NCBI GenBank assembly: GCA_016288825.1
Contig: JAEELH010000209.1
Location: 1 to 48,337 of the forward strand
Length of the DNA stretch: 48,337 nt
Source of the DNA: Lachnospiraceae bacterium
GTDB taxonomy: Bacteria > Bacillota > Clostridia > Lachnospirales > Lachnospiraceae
Reading direction: 5' to 3'
Both the position numbers and the translations under genes were made by a program. This document shows positions 32,848-40,951 of this stretch, one piece after another. Each line of letters begins with the position of its first letter. Positions within the stretch are counted from its first letter, which is position 1. The notes under the pieces are model-generated. The model worked only from the letters and a program-made list of their open reading frames with translations. It did no database searches and was not told the DNA's origin.

Positions 32848-33982
32848 GTTTTTGGCCCCCTGTCATTTTGGCCTGGAGGCCGTATTAAAAAGAGAAATAG
32901 AAGATATTGGTTATGACGTTCACCAGGTCAGTGACGGTCATGTATGCTTCAAGGCGGATCCGGAGGGGATGGCTGTAGCCAACCTGCGGCTTCGCTGCCC
33001 GGAGAGGATCCTTTTGGTAGTGGGACGTTTTCATGCGACTACTTTTGAGGAGTACTTTGATGGGATGAAGTCACTGCCTTGGGAAGAATTTCTTACCAAA
33101 GACTGCGGATTTGATATCGTCAAGGCTACGTCCAAAAAGAGCGCGCTTTTCTCCGCCAGGGATCTTCAGGCTATGGGGAAAAAGGCAATAGTCAGCAGGC
33201 TCTCGGGATTGTATGGGATAGACAGACTGCCGGAGACCGGTGCCTATGTTCCCATCAGGGTCTTTTCATTCAAGGATGAGTTCACGGTATCTTTGGATAC
33301 TACCGGCGTTCCACTTCACAAGAGAGGCTATCGTAAAAAGGTATCCGGGGCGCCAATCGCTGAGACTCTGGCAGCGTCCATCATCAACCTTTCACCCTGG
33401 AAGTCAGATCGCGTACTCATGGATCCTTTTTGCGGAAGCGGTACAATTCTTATTGAGGCGGCACAGATGGCTGCACAAATAGCTCCCGGGGCATACAGGA
33501 GTTTTGCATGTGAGAGTTGGGAGCACCTCTTGGCTAAGAGGGATTTTGATGATATAAGACAAGAGTGCAGAGATGAAGAGGACAGAAGCGTAAGGCCGGT
33601 CCTTTACGGATATGATGTTGATCCCGATATGATAGCGATCGCCAGAACAAATGCCAAAAGAGCAGGGGTGGCATCCATGATCCGTTTTGAGGTCAGGGAT
33701 GTGGCGGATATGAGAGCGGATGAGAGCTTTGGTTTTATCATCACCAATCCACCCTACGGTGAAAGACTATCGGAAAAGAAAGAACTGGAGGGACTTTATT
33801 CTGCTCTTGGAAGAGGATATGATAGTCTGGATTCATGGTCCATGTACGTTATCACTTCTTACGAGGATGCAGTCAAGATGATAGGCAGAAAAGCTGATAA
33901 AAACAGAAAGATATACAATGGTATGATCAAGTCATACCTGTATCAGTTTATGGGTCCGAGGTATGAAAAGGCACGCAGGTAG
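32834..33982 (+). CDS. THUMP-domain class I SAM-dependent RNA methyltransferase
   Basis: 382 residues, the size of Firmicutes YpsC/RlmL-like enzymes. An N-terminal ferredoxin-like plus THUMP RNA-binding region (CHFGLEAVLKREIEDIGYDV onward) is followed by the methyltransferase domain. SAM motif I is MDPFCGSGTILIEAAQMA, preceded by LHKRGYRKKVSGAPIAETLA. The catalytic motif is ITNPPYGERL. It probably makes N2-methylguanosine in 23S rRNA; the exact site is inference. It overlaps mtnA by 14 bp and the peptidase gene by 20 bp. Confidence 0.9.
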   Translation: MKIYEFLAPCHFGLEAVLKREIEDIGYDVHQVSDGHVCFKADPEGMAVANLRLRCPERILLVVGRFHATTFEEYFDGMKSLPWEEFLTKDCGFDIVKATSKKSALFSARDLQAMGKKAIVSRLSGLYGIDRLPETGAYVPIRVFSFKDEFTVSLDTTGVPLHKRGYRKKVSGAPIAETLAASIINLSPWKSDRVLMDPFCGSGTILIEAAQMAAQIAPGAYRSFACESWEHLLAKRDFDDIRQECRDEEDRSVRPVLYGYDVDPDMIAIARTNAKRAGVASMIRFEVRDVADMRADESFGFIITNPPYGERLSEKKELEGLYSALGRGYDSLDSWSMYVITSYEDAVKMIGRKADKNRKIYNGMIKSYLYQFMGPRYEKARR

Positions 33983-35573
33983 ATTTTTCTTCTTAACTAT
34001 AATCCTTATATTGTTTATCTTCGTCAATGTTACAAGTCTTGCTGATGATTATGCAAGGGTTGAGGACTTTCGCGGAGGCCGGCTGGAGGATGATGTTTTT
34101 CTTCCGATGATCGCCGCATGGATCAATGCTGACGGCAGTCTGACTGTGACAGTAGACGGCACCCGTTACAATCGCGGAAGTCAAATTCCGTACTTGTCGG
34201 ATGATATGCAGGTGATGGTGCCTCTTTCTTTTGTCAGAGAGGTCTTTTCCTGTAGTGCAACTGTTCATGACGGTGAGATAAGACTGAAAAGGGGAAAGCA
34301 GAAGGCTGTTTTTCCGCTTTTTCAGGCAAAGGGTGAGTACGAAGCGGCGCTTCCTCTGGATGATATCTGCGAGGAGTTTGGCGCAAGTTATAGTTGGGAT
34401 CCCGATACTGCGGCTGCCCAGGTGGACACTACCCTTTTAGAGGCTCCAGAACTTCCGGCACGCTTTGATCTTAGAAAAGAGGGACGCATGACGCCGGTCA
34501 TTGATCAGGGAACGGACGAGACATGTTGGGCGTACGCTGCCGCAGAGGCTGTTATGTCCTCAGGACTTCCTCAGCACAAGAGGAATGTGAGTCCTGAGTC
34601 CATAGTTAAAAAGACCGGGATCTCCTACGGTGATGAGTCGGGCGGAGACTATGTTATGGCTCTCTCCTACTTCCTGTCATGGCAGGGAGCCGAGGATTTT
34701 CATATCCAGGAGGCCAGATTTTTTAACAAAGGAGATAGCGACAGGATCAAGACGGCCGTTATGCAAAACGGAGGTGTCACATCTTCTCTTTATATTCAGA
34801 TCTCCGACTCCGGTGGAGCTACGGGATACTATAATCCCAATACCTTCGGTTACAGATACGGTGGTTATATGGGTCCGAATCACGACATAGTGATAATCGG
34901 ATGGGATGACAATTATCCGGCATCAAGCTTCTATGGCGGAGCAGCGGGGGACGGTGCCTACATCTGTCAGAACAGCTGGGGGAGTGATTTCGGAGAAGAC
35001 GGCGTTTTTTATGTTTCATACTATGACGTCAACATAGAAAAACAAAGTGTTTCATATTCTTTGGCAGAGGGCTCGGACAACTACGATATCATACACCAGA
35101 GTGACAGGTACGGATGGCTGGGGCAGGCAGGTTACAACAGATCTTCATGTTTTGGAGCAGCTATTTACCAGGCTAAGGCAGATGAGAAACTTCGGGCAGC
35201 AGGTTTTTATGCAACAGGAGAGGGAACATCATATGAGATATATGTGGTTCCGGAGTTTACGGATACGTCTTCTCTTGCCGGTAGGATAAGCGTGGCTTCA
35301 GGAACGCTTCGGGATGCAGGGTATTACACCATACCCTTTGACAAGGATGTATTTATTTCCGCCGGCACGGTTTTTTCTGTGGTTATTTACGTCAGTACAC
35401 CGGATGCCCAGGAACCTCTTGCCATTGAGTACGCTTCCGGACGTATAGCGGATCCTTCGGCAATTGATATAAGTGACGGTAAAGGCTATTTTTCAAGAGA
35501 CGGTCTTTCCTGGCACAGTATAGAAAAAAAGACGGGAGGCAATCTCTGCCTCAAGGTATATGCAGATGAATAA
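33963..35573 (+). CDS. Secreted papain-like (C1) cysteine peptidase with stalk and lectin-like domains
   Basis: 536 residues. A signal peptide or anchor (about 1-26: KRHAGRFFFLTIILILFIFV) requires the ATG at 33963, which overlaps the upstream gene by 20 bp. Residues about 45-155 resemble a copper-amine-oxidase-like stalk domain (TVTVDGTRYN ... VMVPLSFVREVFS). The C1A peptidase core follows FDLRKEGRMTPVIDQG: the catalytic triad is C188 (DETCWAYAAAEA), H307 (NHDIVIIGWDD) and N337 (QNSWGSDFGEDG). The C-terminal 150 residues resemble the lectin-like domain often fused to these peptidases. It likely works outside the cell on wall or surface proteins. It overlaps the amidase gene by 14 bp. Confidence 0.87.
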   Translation: MKRHAGRFFFLTIILILFIFVNVTSLADDYARVEDFRGGRLEDDVFLPMIAAWINADGSLTVTVDGTRYNRGSQIPYLSDDMQVMVPLSFVREVFSCSATVHDGEIRLKRGKQKAVFPLFQAKGEYEAALPLDDICEEFGASYSWDPDTAAAQVDTTLLEAPELPARFDLRKEGRMTPVIDQGTDETCWAYAAAEAVMSSGLPQHKRNVSPESIVKKTGISYGDESGGDYVMALSYFLSWQGAEDFHIQEARFFNKGDSDRIKTAVMQNGGVTSSLYIQISDSGGATGYYNPNTFGYRYGGYMGPNHDIVIIGWDDNYPASSFYGGAAGDGAYICQNSWGSDFGEDGVFYVSYYDVNIEKQSVSYSLAEGSDNYDIIHQSDRYGWLGQAGYNRSSCFGAAIYQAKADEKLRAAGFYATGEGTSYEIYVVPEFTDTSSLAGRISVASGTLRDAGYYTIPFDKDVFISAGTVFSVVIYVSTPDAQEPLAIEYASGRIADPSAIDISDGKGYFSRDGLSWHSIEKKTGGNLCLKVYADE

Positions 35574-36576
35574 GGAAAAAGACACTGCAGGAATGATATA
35601 TACCCTGGTGTTTACCATCCTTATCGCCCTCCTTGCCGTAGGAGGGATCGGGCTTATGCTTTTTCTTCCGGAGAAGCAGCTGACTGTAGCCCGGACAAAA
35701 CCCTATTCGGTAAGGGATGAGATCAAGGAGGGGGATACCAGGTTTTCTATCAAGCTTCCACCTCAGGTCCGTCAGAAAAATATCAGTGTTTCCGAACTTG
35801 AGGATCAACCCTACAGAGGTTTTGAGGTCAGGATCAACGGATTTTTGGAAACAGATCTTCTGGAGCATCCCCTAAGCGGCAGTCTGGATGCTATTGAAGA
35901 TGTTTTATATTCCAGGGTGGGGAGAGAGTCGATATTTACCATTACCACCGAGGATATGCGGGAGATCTCCTATGAGGTCAATGACGGAAGATTGGATATC
36001 CTGCTGAGGACTCCGGCAGAGATCTACGATCATATAATCGTGATAGATGCCGGTCATGGAGGATCAGATACGGGATATGTATCCGGAGAGGATAAGGAAA
36101 AAGACATTACTTTGGAGATAGTTGAGAAACTAAGACCTTTGTTTGATGGGGATGAGGATATCAAGGTGTTTTACACCAGACTATCCGATGAGGATATTCC
36201 CGATACCGCCAGAGTGGGATTTGCCAATGAGATGGGAGCGGATCTCTTTTTGACCATTCACCTGAGTTCCACTGCCAGTGGCAGGACCTCCATGATAGGC
36301 GGAGTTTCCGCATATTATAAAACAGGGGACAAGGATTCCGAAAGATTCGCAAAGAAATGCCTTAAGCAGATCCTTGGAGCGACAGAGGCTTTGGACAAGG
36401 GTTTAAAGAGCGGGGATGACGATCTTCTGGTCAGACTTTCGGAGGTGCCGGCAGCAAAAGTGGAGTGCGGGTTCATTACCAATGAGGACGAACTTACAAG
36501 TCTGAAATCGGACGAGTATCAGGATGCCATTGCCCACGCACTGTATGATGCCATCAAAGAATCACTTAAGAAATAA
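35560..36576 (+). CDS. Membrane-anchored N-acetylmuramoyl-L-alanine amidase (Amidase_3)
   Basis: 338 residues. An N-terminal transmembrane helix (about 9-36: MIYTLVFTILIALLAVGG and on) is followed by a poorly conserved region and a C-terminal Amidase_3 domain from about 158. Zinc ligands are H166 (IDAGHGGSDTG), E180 (EKDITLEI) and H234 (TIHLSS). The catalytic glutamate is E302 (VECGFITNEDE). The enzyme cuts the bond between muramic acid and the peptide stem, so it should act in wall turnover or cell separation. It is translationally coupled to the C1 peptidase. Confidence 0.9.
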   Translation: MQMNKEKDTAGMIYTLVFTILIALLAVGGIGLMLFLPEKQLTVARTKPYSVRDEIKEGDTRFSIKLPPQVRQKNISVSELEDQPYRGFEVRINGFLETDLLEHPLSGSLDAIEDVLYSRVGRESIFTITTEDMREISYEVNDGRLDILLRTPAEIYDHIIVIDAGHGGSDTGYVSGEDKEKDITLEIVEKLRPLFDGDEDIKVFYTRLSDEDIPDTARVGFANEMGADLFLTIHLSSTASGRTSMIGGVSAYYKTGDKDSERFAKKCLKQILGATEALDKGLKSGDDDLLVRLSEVPAAKVECGFITNEDELTSLKSDEYQDAIAHALYDAIKESLKK

Positions 36577-36587
36577 AGGAGCAGGTT

Positions 36588-37184
36588 TTGAAAAGGATCA
36601 TTTTTGCAACAGGAAATAAAAACAAACTCAGAGAACTTCGTGAGATACTTCCGGACTTTGCCGGAGAAGTTATCACCATGAAGGAGGCTGGTTTTACCGG
36701 AGATATAGACGAAAACGGAAAAACATTTTCGGAAAATGCCATGATCAAGGCTTCATCCATCGCGGCTCAGTTTCCGGAGGATATAGTCATTGCTGATGAC
36801 TCAGGCCTTTGCATCGATGCTCTCGGTGGGGAGCCGGGGGTATATTCAGCCAGATATCTGGGAGAGGATACGCCTTACGAAAAGAAAAACTCTATAATCC
36901 TGGAGAGGCTTTCGGATGTTCCTTTTGAAAAAAGGACTGCAAGGTTCGTGTGCGCGGTTGCGGTTTGTCTGCCCGGTGGAGAGGATTTTACGGTAGAGGG
37001 AACCATAGAGGGACATATCCACGATCGTATTGAGGGAGAGGGCGGCTTCGGCTATGATCCCATCTTCTATGTTCAGGATGCTCATATGACTACCGCACAG
37101 ATGACACCGGATGAGAAAAATGCCATTTCTCACAGAGGCAAGGCTATGAGAGCCATGGCAGAAAGGCTGGAAGCATATCTATGA
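36588..37184 (+). CDS. rdgB: XTP/dITP diphosphatase (RdgB/HAM1 family)
   Basis: 198 residues from a TTG start at 36588, 6 bp after an AAAGGAG site; it opens KRIIFATGNKNKLRELREIL. It hydrolyses non-canonical purine triphosphates to keep them out of DNA. Signatures: FSENAMIKA, VIADDSGLCIDALGGEPGVYSARYLG in adjoining parts, FVCAVAVCLP, GEGGFGYDPIFYV and SHRGKAMRAMAERL. It overlaps the next gene by 4 bp (ATGA). Confidence 0.94.
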   Translation: MKRIIFATGNKNKLRELREILPDFAGEVITMKEAGFTGDIDENGKTFSENAMIKASSIAAQFPEDIVIADDSGLCIDALGGEPGVYSARYLGEDTPYEKKNSIILERLSDVPFEKRTARFVCAVAVCLPGGEDFTVEGTIEGHIHDRIEGEGGFGYDPIFYVQDAHMTTAQMTPDEKNAISHRGKAMRAMAERLEAYL

Positions 37185-37678
37185 GACTTCTGGTTATAAG
37201 TGATACTCACGGTATCCACACCCATGTCGGGGATGTGATAAAGCGGGTTCAGCCGGACCTGATGTATCATCTGGGAGACGCCCAGGGTATGGAAGATGAA
37301 CTGATAGCTTTGGCGGGATGTCCCTGCGAGTGTGTTCGGGGCAACTGCGATTGGGGCTCGTCTCTTCCGGCTTACGTTGTGACAACACTTGGCAGTCACC
37401 GGGTTTTTATAACACATGGCCATATGTATGATGTGAAGTTTTCCATGTGGACACTGGTGAATGCGGCCAAAGAAAAGGATTGCGATGTAGCCATGTACGG
37501 CCATACCCATTACCCGGCTCTTTTGGAAAAGGACGGGGTGACTATTTTAAATCCCGGGAGCATTTCCCTGCCGAGGCAGCCGGGTCGGGAACCCAGCTTT
37601 GCGGTATGCGATGTAGACAACGAGGGAGAGTTACATTTTAATATCAATTACTTGAAGGGGGCAGATTATGCGTTTTAA
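37181..37678 (+). CDS. YfcE/MJ0936-type metallophosphoesterase
   Basis: 165 residues. Calcineurin-like metal-binding motifs in order: ISDTHG, HLGDAQG, GNCDWG, THGHMY and YGHTHYP, then LNPGSISLPR. The family are small cytosolic phosphodiesterases of unknown physiological substrate. In Firmicutes it is regularly found right after rdgB, as here with an ATGA overlap. It overlaps the beta-galactosidase gene by 11 bp. Confidence 0.92.
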   Translation: MRLLVISDTHGIHTHVGDVIKRVQPDLMYHLGDAQGMEDELIALAGCPCECVRGNCDWGSSLPAYVVTTLGSHRVFITHGHMYDVKFSMWTLVNAAKEKDCDVAMYGHTHYPALLEKDGVTILNPGSISLPRQPGREPSFAVCDVDNEGELHFNINYLKGADYAF

Positions 37679-39689
37679 AACAGATCATCTCATTTACGGA
37701 GGAGATTACAATCCTGAGCAGTGGGAAGACAGGGAGGATATTCTGGAGGAGGATATCCGCCTTATGAAGGAGGCACACATCAACGAGGTGACTCTGGGAG
37801 TTTTCTCATGGGCCAGGGAAGAGCCGACCGAGGGAGAGTATGACCTTTCATGGCTGAGGCGCCGTGTGGATCTGTTATATGAAAACGGGATCGAGACCAT
37901 CCTGGCTACTCCTTCCGGTGCCAGACCCAGGTGGCTGGCTGAAAAGTATCCTGAGGTGCTTCGGGTGGATGAGACCAGACACAGGAACCTTTTTGGCAGG
38001 AGACATAACCATTGTTATACATCTCCCGTCTACAGAGAAAAGGTATGGGAGATAGACCACAAGCTGGCAGAGGAGTTCCGTCATCATCCCGGCATCAAGG
38101 CATGGCATATTTCCAATGAGTTTGGAGGAGATTGTCACTGTCCTCTGTGCCAAAAGGATTTCAGGAACTATCTCTGGGAGAAATATGACGGGGATATCGA
38201 TAATCTCAATCATGCATGGTGGAACACCTTCTGGAGTCACACCTACGACAGCTTTGAGCAGATAGAGAGCCCTTCACCCAGGGGAGAGAACAGTGTTAAT
38301 GCACTGGACCTGGAGTGGAAAAGGTTTGTATCACATCAGACTACGGACTTTATGAAGCATGAGATCGCAGCCCTTCGTGACGGCGGTGCCATGCAGCCGG
38401 TTACCACCAATTTCATGTACGATTTTGACGGACTGGATTATGAGGAGCTGGCAAAGCATCTGGATGTTATCTCCTGGGATTCTTATCCCTTCTGGTACGG
38501 CAAGGAAGACATTATCTCCGCCAGTGAGCATGCTTTTTATCATGACGTGATGCGTTCTTTGAAGAAGAAACCTTTCCTCCTTATGGAGAGTTCAACTACA
38601 TCTACTAACTGGATGCCTGTTTCCAGACTGAGACGTCCGGGTATCCTGGAGAACGCATCACTTTCCGCTGTAGCTCACGGGTCCGATTCCGTACAATACT
38701 TCCAGATCAGAGCAGGAAGAGGCGGAGAGGAAAAGCTTCACGGTGCGGTGATCTCACATTACGGCGGCACTGATACCAGGATATTTGGTGAGACACGCAG
38801 AGTAGGTGAGATCCTGGAGGGCCTGAGTGAGGTTGCGGGAAGCCTTTGCGATGCCAAGTGCGCCATTATCTATGATACCCAGAACAGATGGGCTTTGGAG
38901 GATTCCTACGGTCCCAGAAATACCGGAATGGGCTATCATGATCTGGCCAGGAAATGCTACAGAGGCGTAAAGGCAGCAGGCCTTGATACGGATATTTTTT
39001 CACAGGATCAGGATTTCAGCGGCTACAAGCTTATCATTGTTCCCATGCTTTATATGTTCAGAGGTGACTTTGCAGAGCGGGTTGAGAAGTTTGTTAAAAA
39101 GGGCGGTATCCTGGTGATGACATACTGGAGCGGAGTTGTGGATGAGACTGATCTTACCTATCTGGGTGGAACGCCTCACGGGCTAACGGATGTGCTGGGA
39201 CTTCGCTTCGAAGAGATCGACTCCCTTCCGGACGCGGAGTACAATCATATAAGTCCGGTATCGGACAACTCCCTGGGACTTACCGGAAGCTACTTTGCGG
39301 ATAAGCTTTGTGAACTCATCAAACCCAATGGAGCATCGACGCTCATGACCTATGATGAGGATTGGTATGCCGGATATCCTGCAGTCCTTGAGCACGAGTA
39401 CGGCAAGGGAAGAGCATACTATGTATGCGCAGATATGGAGGAGGAGTTCTACAGAGAATTCATCCCTGCCATTGCAAAAAGACATCGTATCAAGCCGCTT
39501 ATAGCCGACGTTCCCTATTATGTTGATGTTGCAAGTCGTGTAAACGACAGCTGCAGATATATCTTTATTCAGAATTACGGCGTGTTGGAGGAAAAGGTAA
39601 AACTTCCGGCAGGCTGTGAGGTACTGCTGGGATCAGCGGACGGAGTCCTTCCGCCTGCTTCAACGACTATCGTGAGGGTAGACTTATAA
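37668..39689 (+). CDS. GH42 beta-galactosidase
   Basis: 673 residues, no signal peptide, so intracellular. It opens with GGDYNPEQW, the GH42 hallmark. The acid/base is E151 (HISNEFGGDCHC) and the nucleophile is E307 (LLMESSTTSTNW). The zinc-site cysteines include CHCPLC near residue 155. A trimerisation domain follows from about 390 and a small C-terminal beta domain. GH42 enzymes release galactose or arabinose from oligosaccharides already taken up. No transporter is adjacent. The ribosome-binding site GAAGGGGGC lies inside the preceding gene. Confidence 0.93.
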   Translation: MRFKTDHLIYGGDYNPEQWEDREDILEEDIRLMKEAHINEVTLGVFSWAREEPTEGEYDLSWLRRRVDLLYENGIETILATPSGARPRWLAEKYPEVLRVDETRHRNLFGRRHNHCYTSPVYREKVWEIDHKLAEEFRHHPGIKAWHISNEFGGDCHCPLCQKDFRNYLWEKYDGDIDNLNHAWWNTFWSHTYDSFEQIESPSPRGENSVNALDLEWKRFVSHQTTDFMKHEIAALRDGGAMQPVTTNFMYDFDGLDYEELAKHLDVISWDSYPFWYGKEDIISASEHAFYHDVMRSLKKKPFLLMESSTTSTNWMPVSRLRRPGILENASLSAVAHGSDSVQYFQIRAGRGGEEKLHGAVISHYGGTDTRIFGETRRVGEILEGLSEVAGSLCDAKCAIIYDTQNRWALEDSYGPRNTGMGYHDLARKCYRGVKAAGLDTDIFSQDQDFSGYKLIIVPMLYMFRGDFAERVEKFVKKGGILVMTYWSGVVDETDLTYLGGTPHGLTDVLGLRFEEIDSLPDAEYNHISPVSDNSLGLTGSYFADKLCELIKPNGASTLMTYDEDWYAGYPAVLEHEYGKGRAYYVCADMEEEFYREFIPAIAKRHRIKPLIADVPYYVDVASRVNDSCRYIFIQNYGVLEEKVKLPAGCEVLLGSADGVLPPASTTIVRVDL

Positions 39690-40864
39690 TGAAATATGAT
39701 CTTGACAGATTGATAGACAGAAAAGAATTTGGATCTCTTAAGTGGGATGTGGCCGAGGGCGAGCTACCTATGTGGGTTGCGGATATGGATTTTGCATCTC
39801 CGCCGGCAGTGGTAGAGGAAATCTCCAGACTTGCAGCTCACGGAGTGTACGGCTACGCTGCTGAGGGTGACTGGACCTCGCCTTATATCTCCTGGTGGCG
39901 GGATCGTCACGGGGAGACCATAAGACCTGAGGAGCTGGTCTTTTCGACAGGGGTGATCCCCGTGCTTTCCTCTGCGGTCCGAACATTTTCAAGACCTGCC
40001 GAAAAGGTTCTCATCATGACTCCGGTTTACAATATTTTTTACAACTGTATCCGTAACAGCGGACGCAGGATCGAGGAGAGTGAGCTGGTCTATGAGGGCG
40101 GAAGCTATCACATAGATTTTGATGATCTTGAAAAAAAGCTTTCGGATCCATATACGTCCATGATGTTTTTGTGTAACCCCGCCAATCCTACCGGTAACAT
40201 ATGGAGCAGGGAAGAGTTGTCCAAAATAGGACATCTTGCCAAGAAGCATTCAGTGATCGTGATCTCGGATGAGATACACTGTGATGTTACAGATCCGGGA
40301 TATGAGTATGTTCCCTTTCTGTCATGCGGACCTGAGGCCGAGGAAGTTGGTATCAGTGCCATATCTCCGGCCAAGGCTTTTAATCTCGGAGGGATCCAGA
40401 CGGCAGCCTGCTACAGCCACAATGAGAACCTGAGGTGGAGGATCTGGAGGCAGCTAAATACCGACGAGTGCGGTGAGGGCAATGTATTCGCCTATGCGGC
40501 AGCCCGGGCGGCATTTACCGGTGGCGGTGAGTGGCTGGATGAAGTAAGAGAGTACATATATCAGAATAAATTACTTTTCAAAGAAAAGCTTGAGAGTGCG
40601 CTTCCGGACATTCATGTGGTATGCGGTCATGCCACTTATCTGGCGTGGGTGGATGTAGCAGCTTATATGGGTGATGACATACCGGATAGCGGTGTAATGC
40701 AGCATAAACTCAGGCAGGAAACAGGGCTTTTCGTATCCAAAGGGGGGATATACGGTGGTGACGGAGAGCATTTCCTGAGGGTCAACCTGGCAACTCCGCG
40801 GGCCAGAGTTGAGGACGGCATTTCGAGATTGATATCATTTTTCAGTAAAAGGGGGCGTCAATAA
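39689..40864 (+). CDS. MalY/PatB-type pyridoxal-phosphate C-S lyase
   Basis: 391 residues, fold-type I aminotransferase family. It has LPMWVADMDFASPPAV, the MalY/PatB N-terminal mark, GVIPVLSSAVRTF, LCNPANPTG, ISDEIHCDV and the PLP lysine K229 in SPAKAFNLGG. These enzymes release homocysteine, sulfide or thiols from cystathionine-like substrates. It shares one base with the GH42 stop and is the last gene of the eight-gene unit. Confidence 0.91.
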   Translation: MKYDLDRLIDRKEFGSLKWDVAEGELPMWVADMDFASPPAVVEEISRLAAHGVYGYAAEGDWTSPYISWWRDRHGETIRPEELVFSTGVIPVLSSAVRTFSRPAEKVLIMTPVYNIFYNCIRNSGRRIEESELVYEGGSYHIDFDDLEKKLSDPYTSMMFLCNPANPTGNIWSREELSKIGHLAKKHSVIVISDEIHCDVTDPGYEYVPFLSCGPEAEEVGISAISPAKAFNLGGIQTAACYSHNENLRWRIWRQLNTDECGEGNVFAYAAARAAFTGGGEWLDEVREYIYQNKLLFKEKLESALPDIHVVCGHATYLAWVDVAAYMGDDIPDSGVMQHKLRQETGLFVSKGGIYGGDGEHFLRVNLATPRARVEDGISRLISFFSKRGRQ

Positions 40865-40876
40865 GACGTCTCCTTT
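40851..40876 (+). terminator. Terminator overlapping the malY/patB-type gene end
   Basis: GGGGGCGTC (40851-40859) pairs with GACGTCTCC (40865-40873) with two G-U pairs around an AATAA loop, followed by TTT. The stop codon lies in the loop. The T-tract is short, so efficiency may be moderate. Confidence 0.6.
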
Positions 40877-40903
40877 GCATTATAAGAATTTTTGTGATAA
40901 AAT
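40875..40903 (+). promoter_or_regulatory. Extended -10 promoter of ileS
   Basis: TTGCAT (40875-40880), a 17-bp spacer and TAAAAT (40898-40903), with a TG one base before the -10 (40895-40896). The start site is near 40910, only about 40 nt from the start codon, too short for a T-box leader. Confidence 0.75.
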
Positions 40904-40951
40904 AGTGGGACGTGTGTGTCAAAAATAACAATTAGGAGAGAGGTTTTTAAG

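Noticed and set aside
40865-40951. T-box leader of ileS
   Set aside because: Only about 40 nt lie between the promoter and the start codon and there is no T-box consensus.
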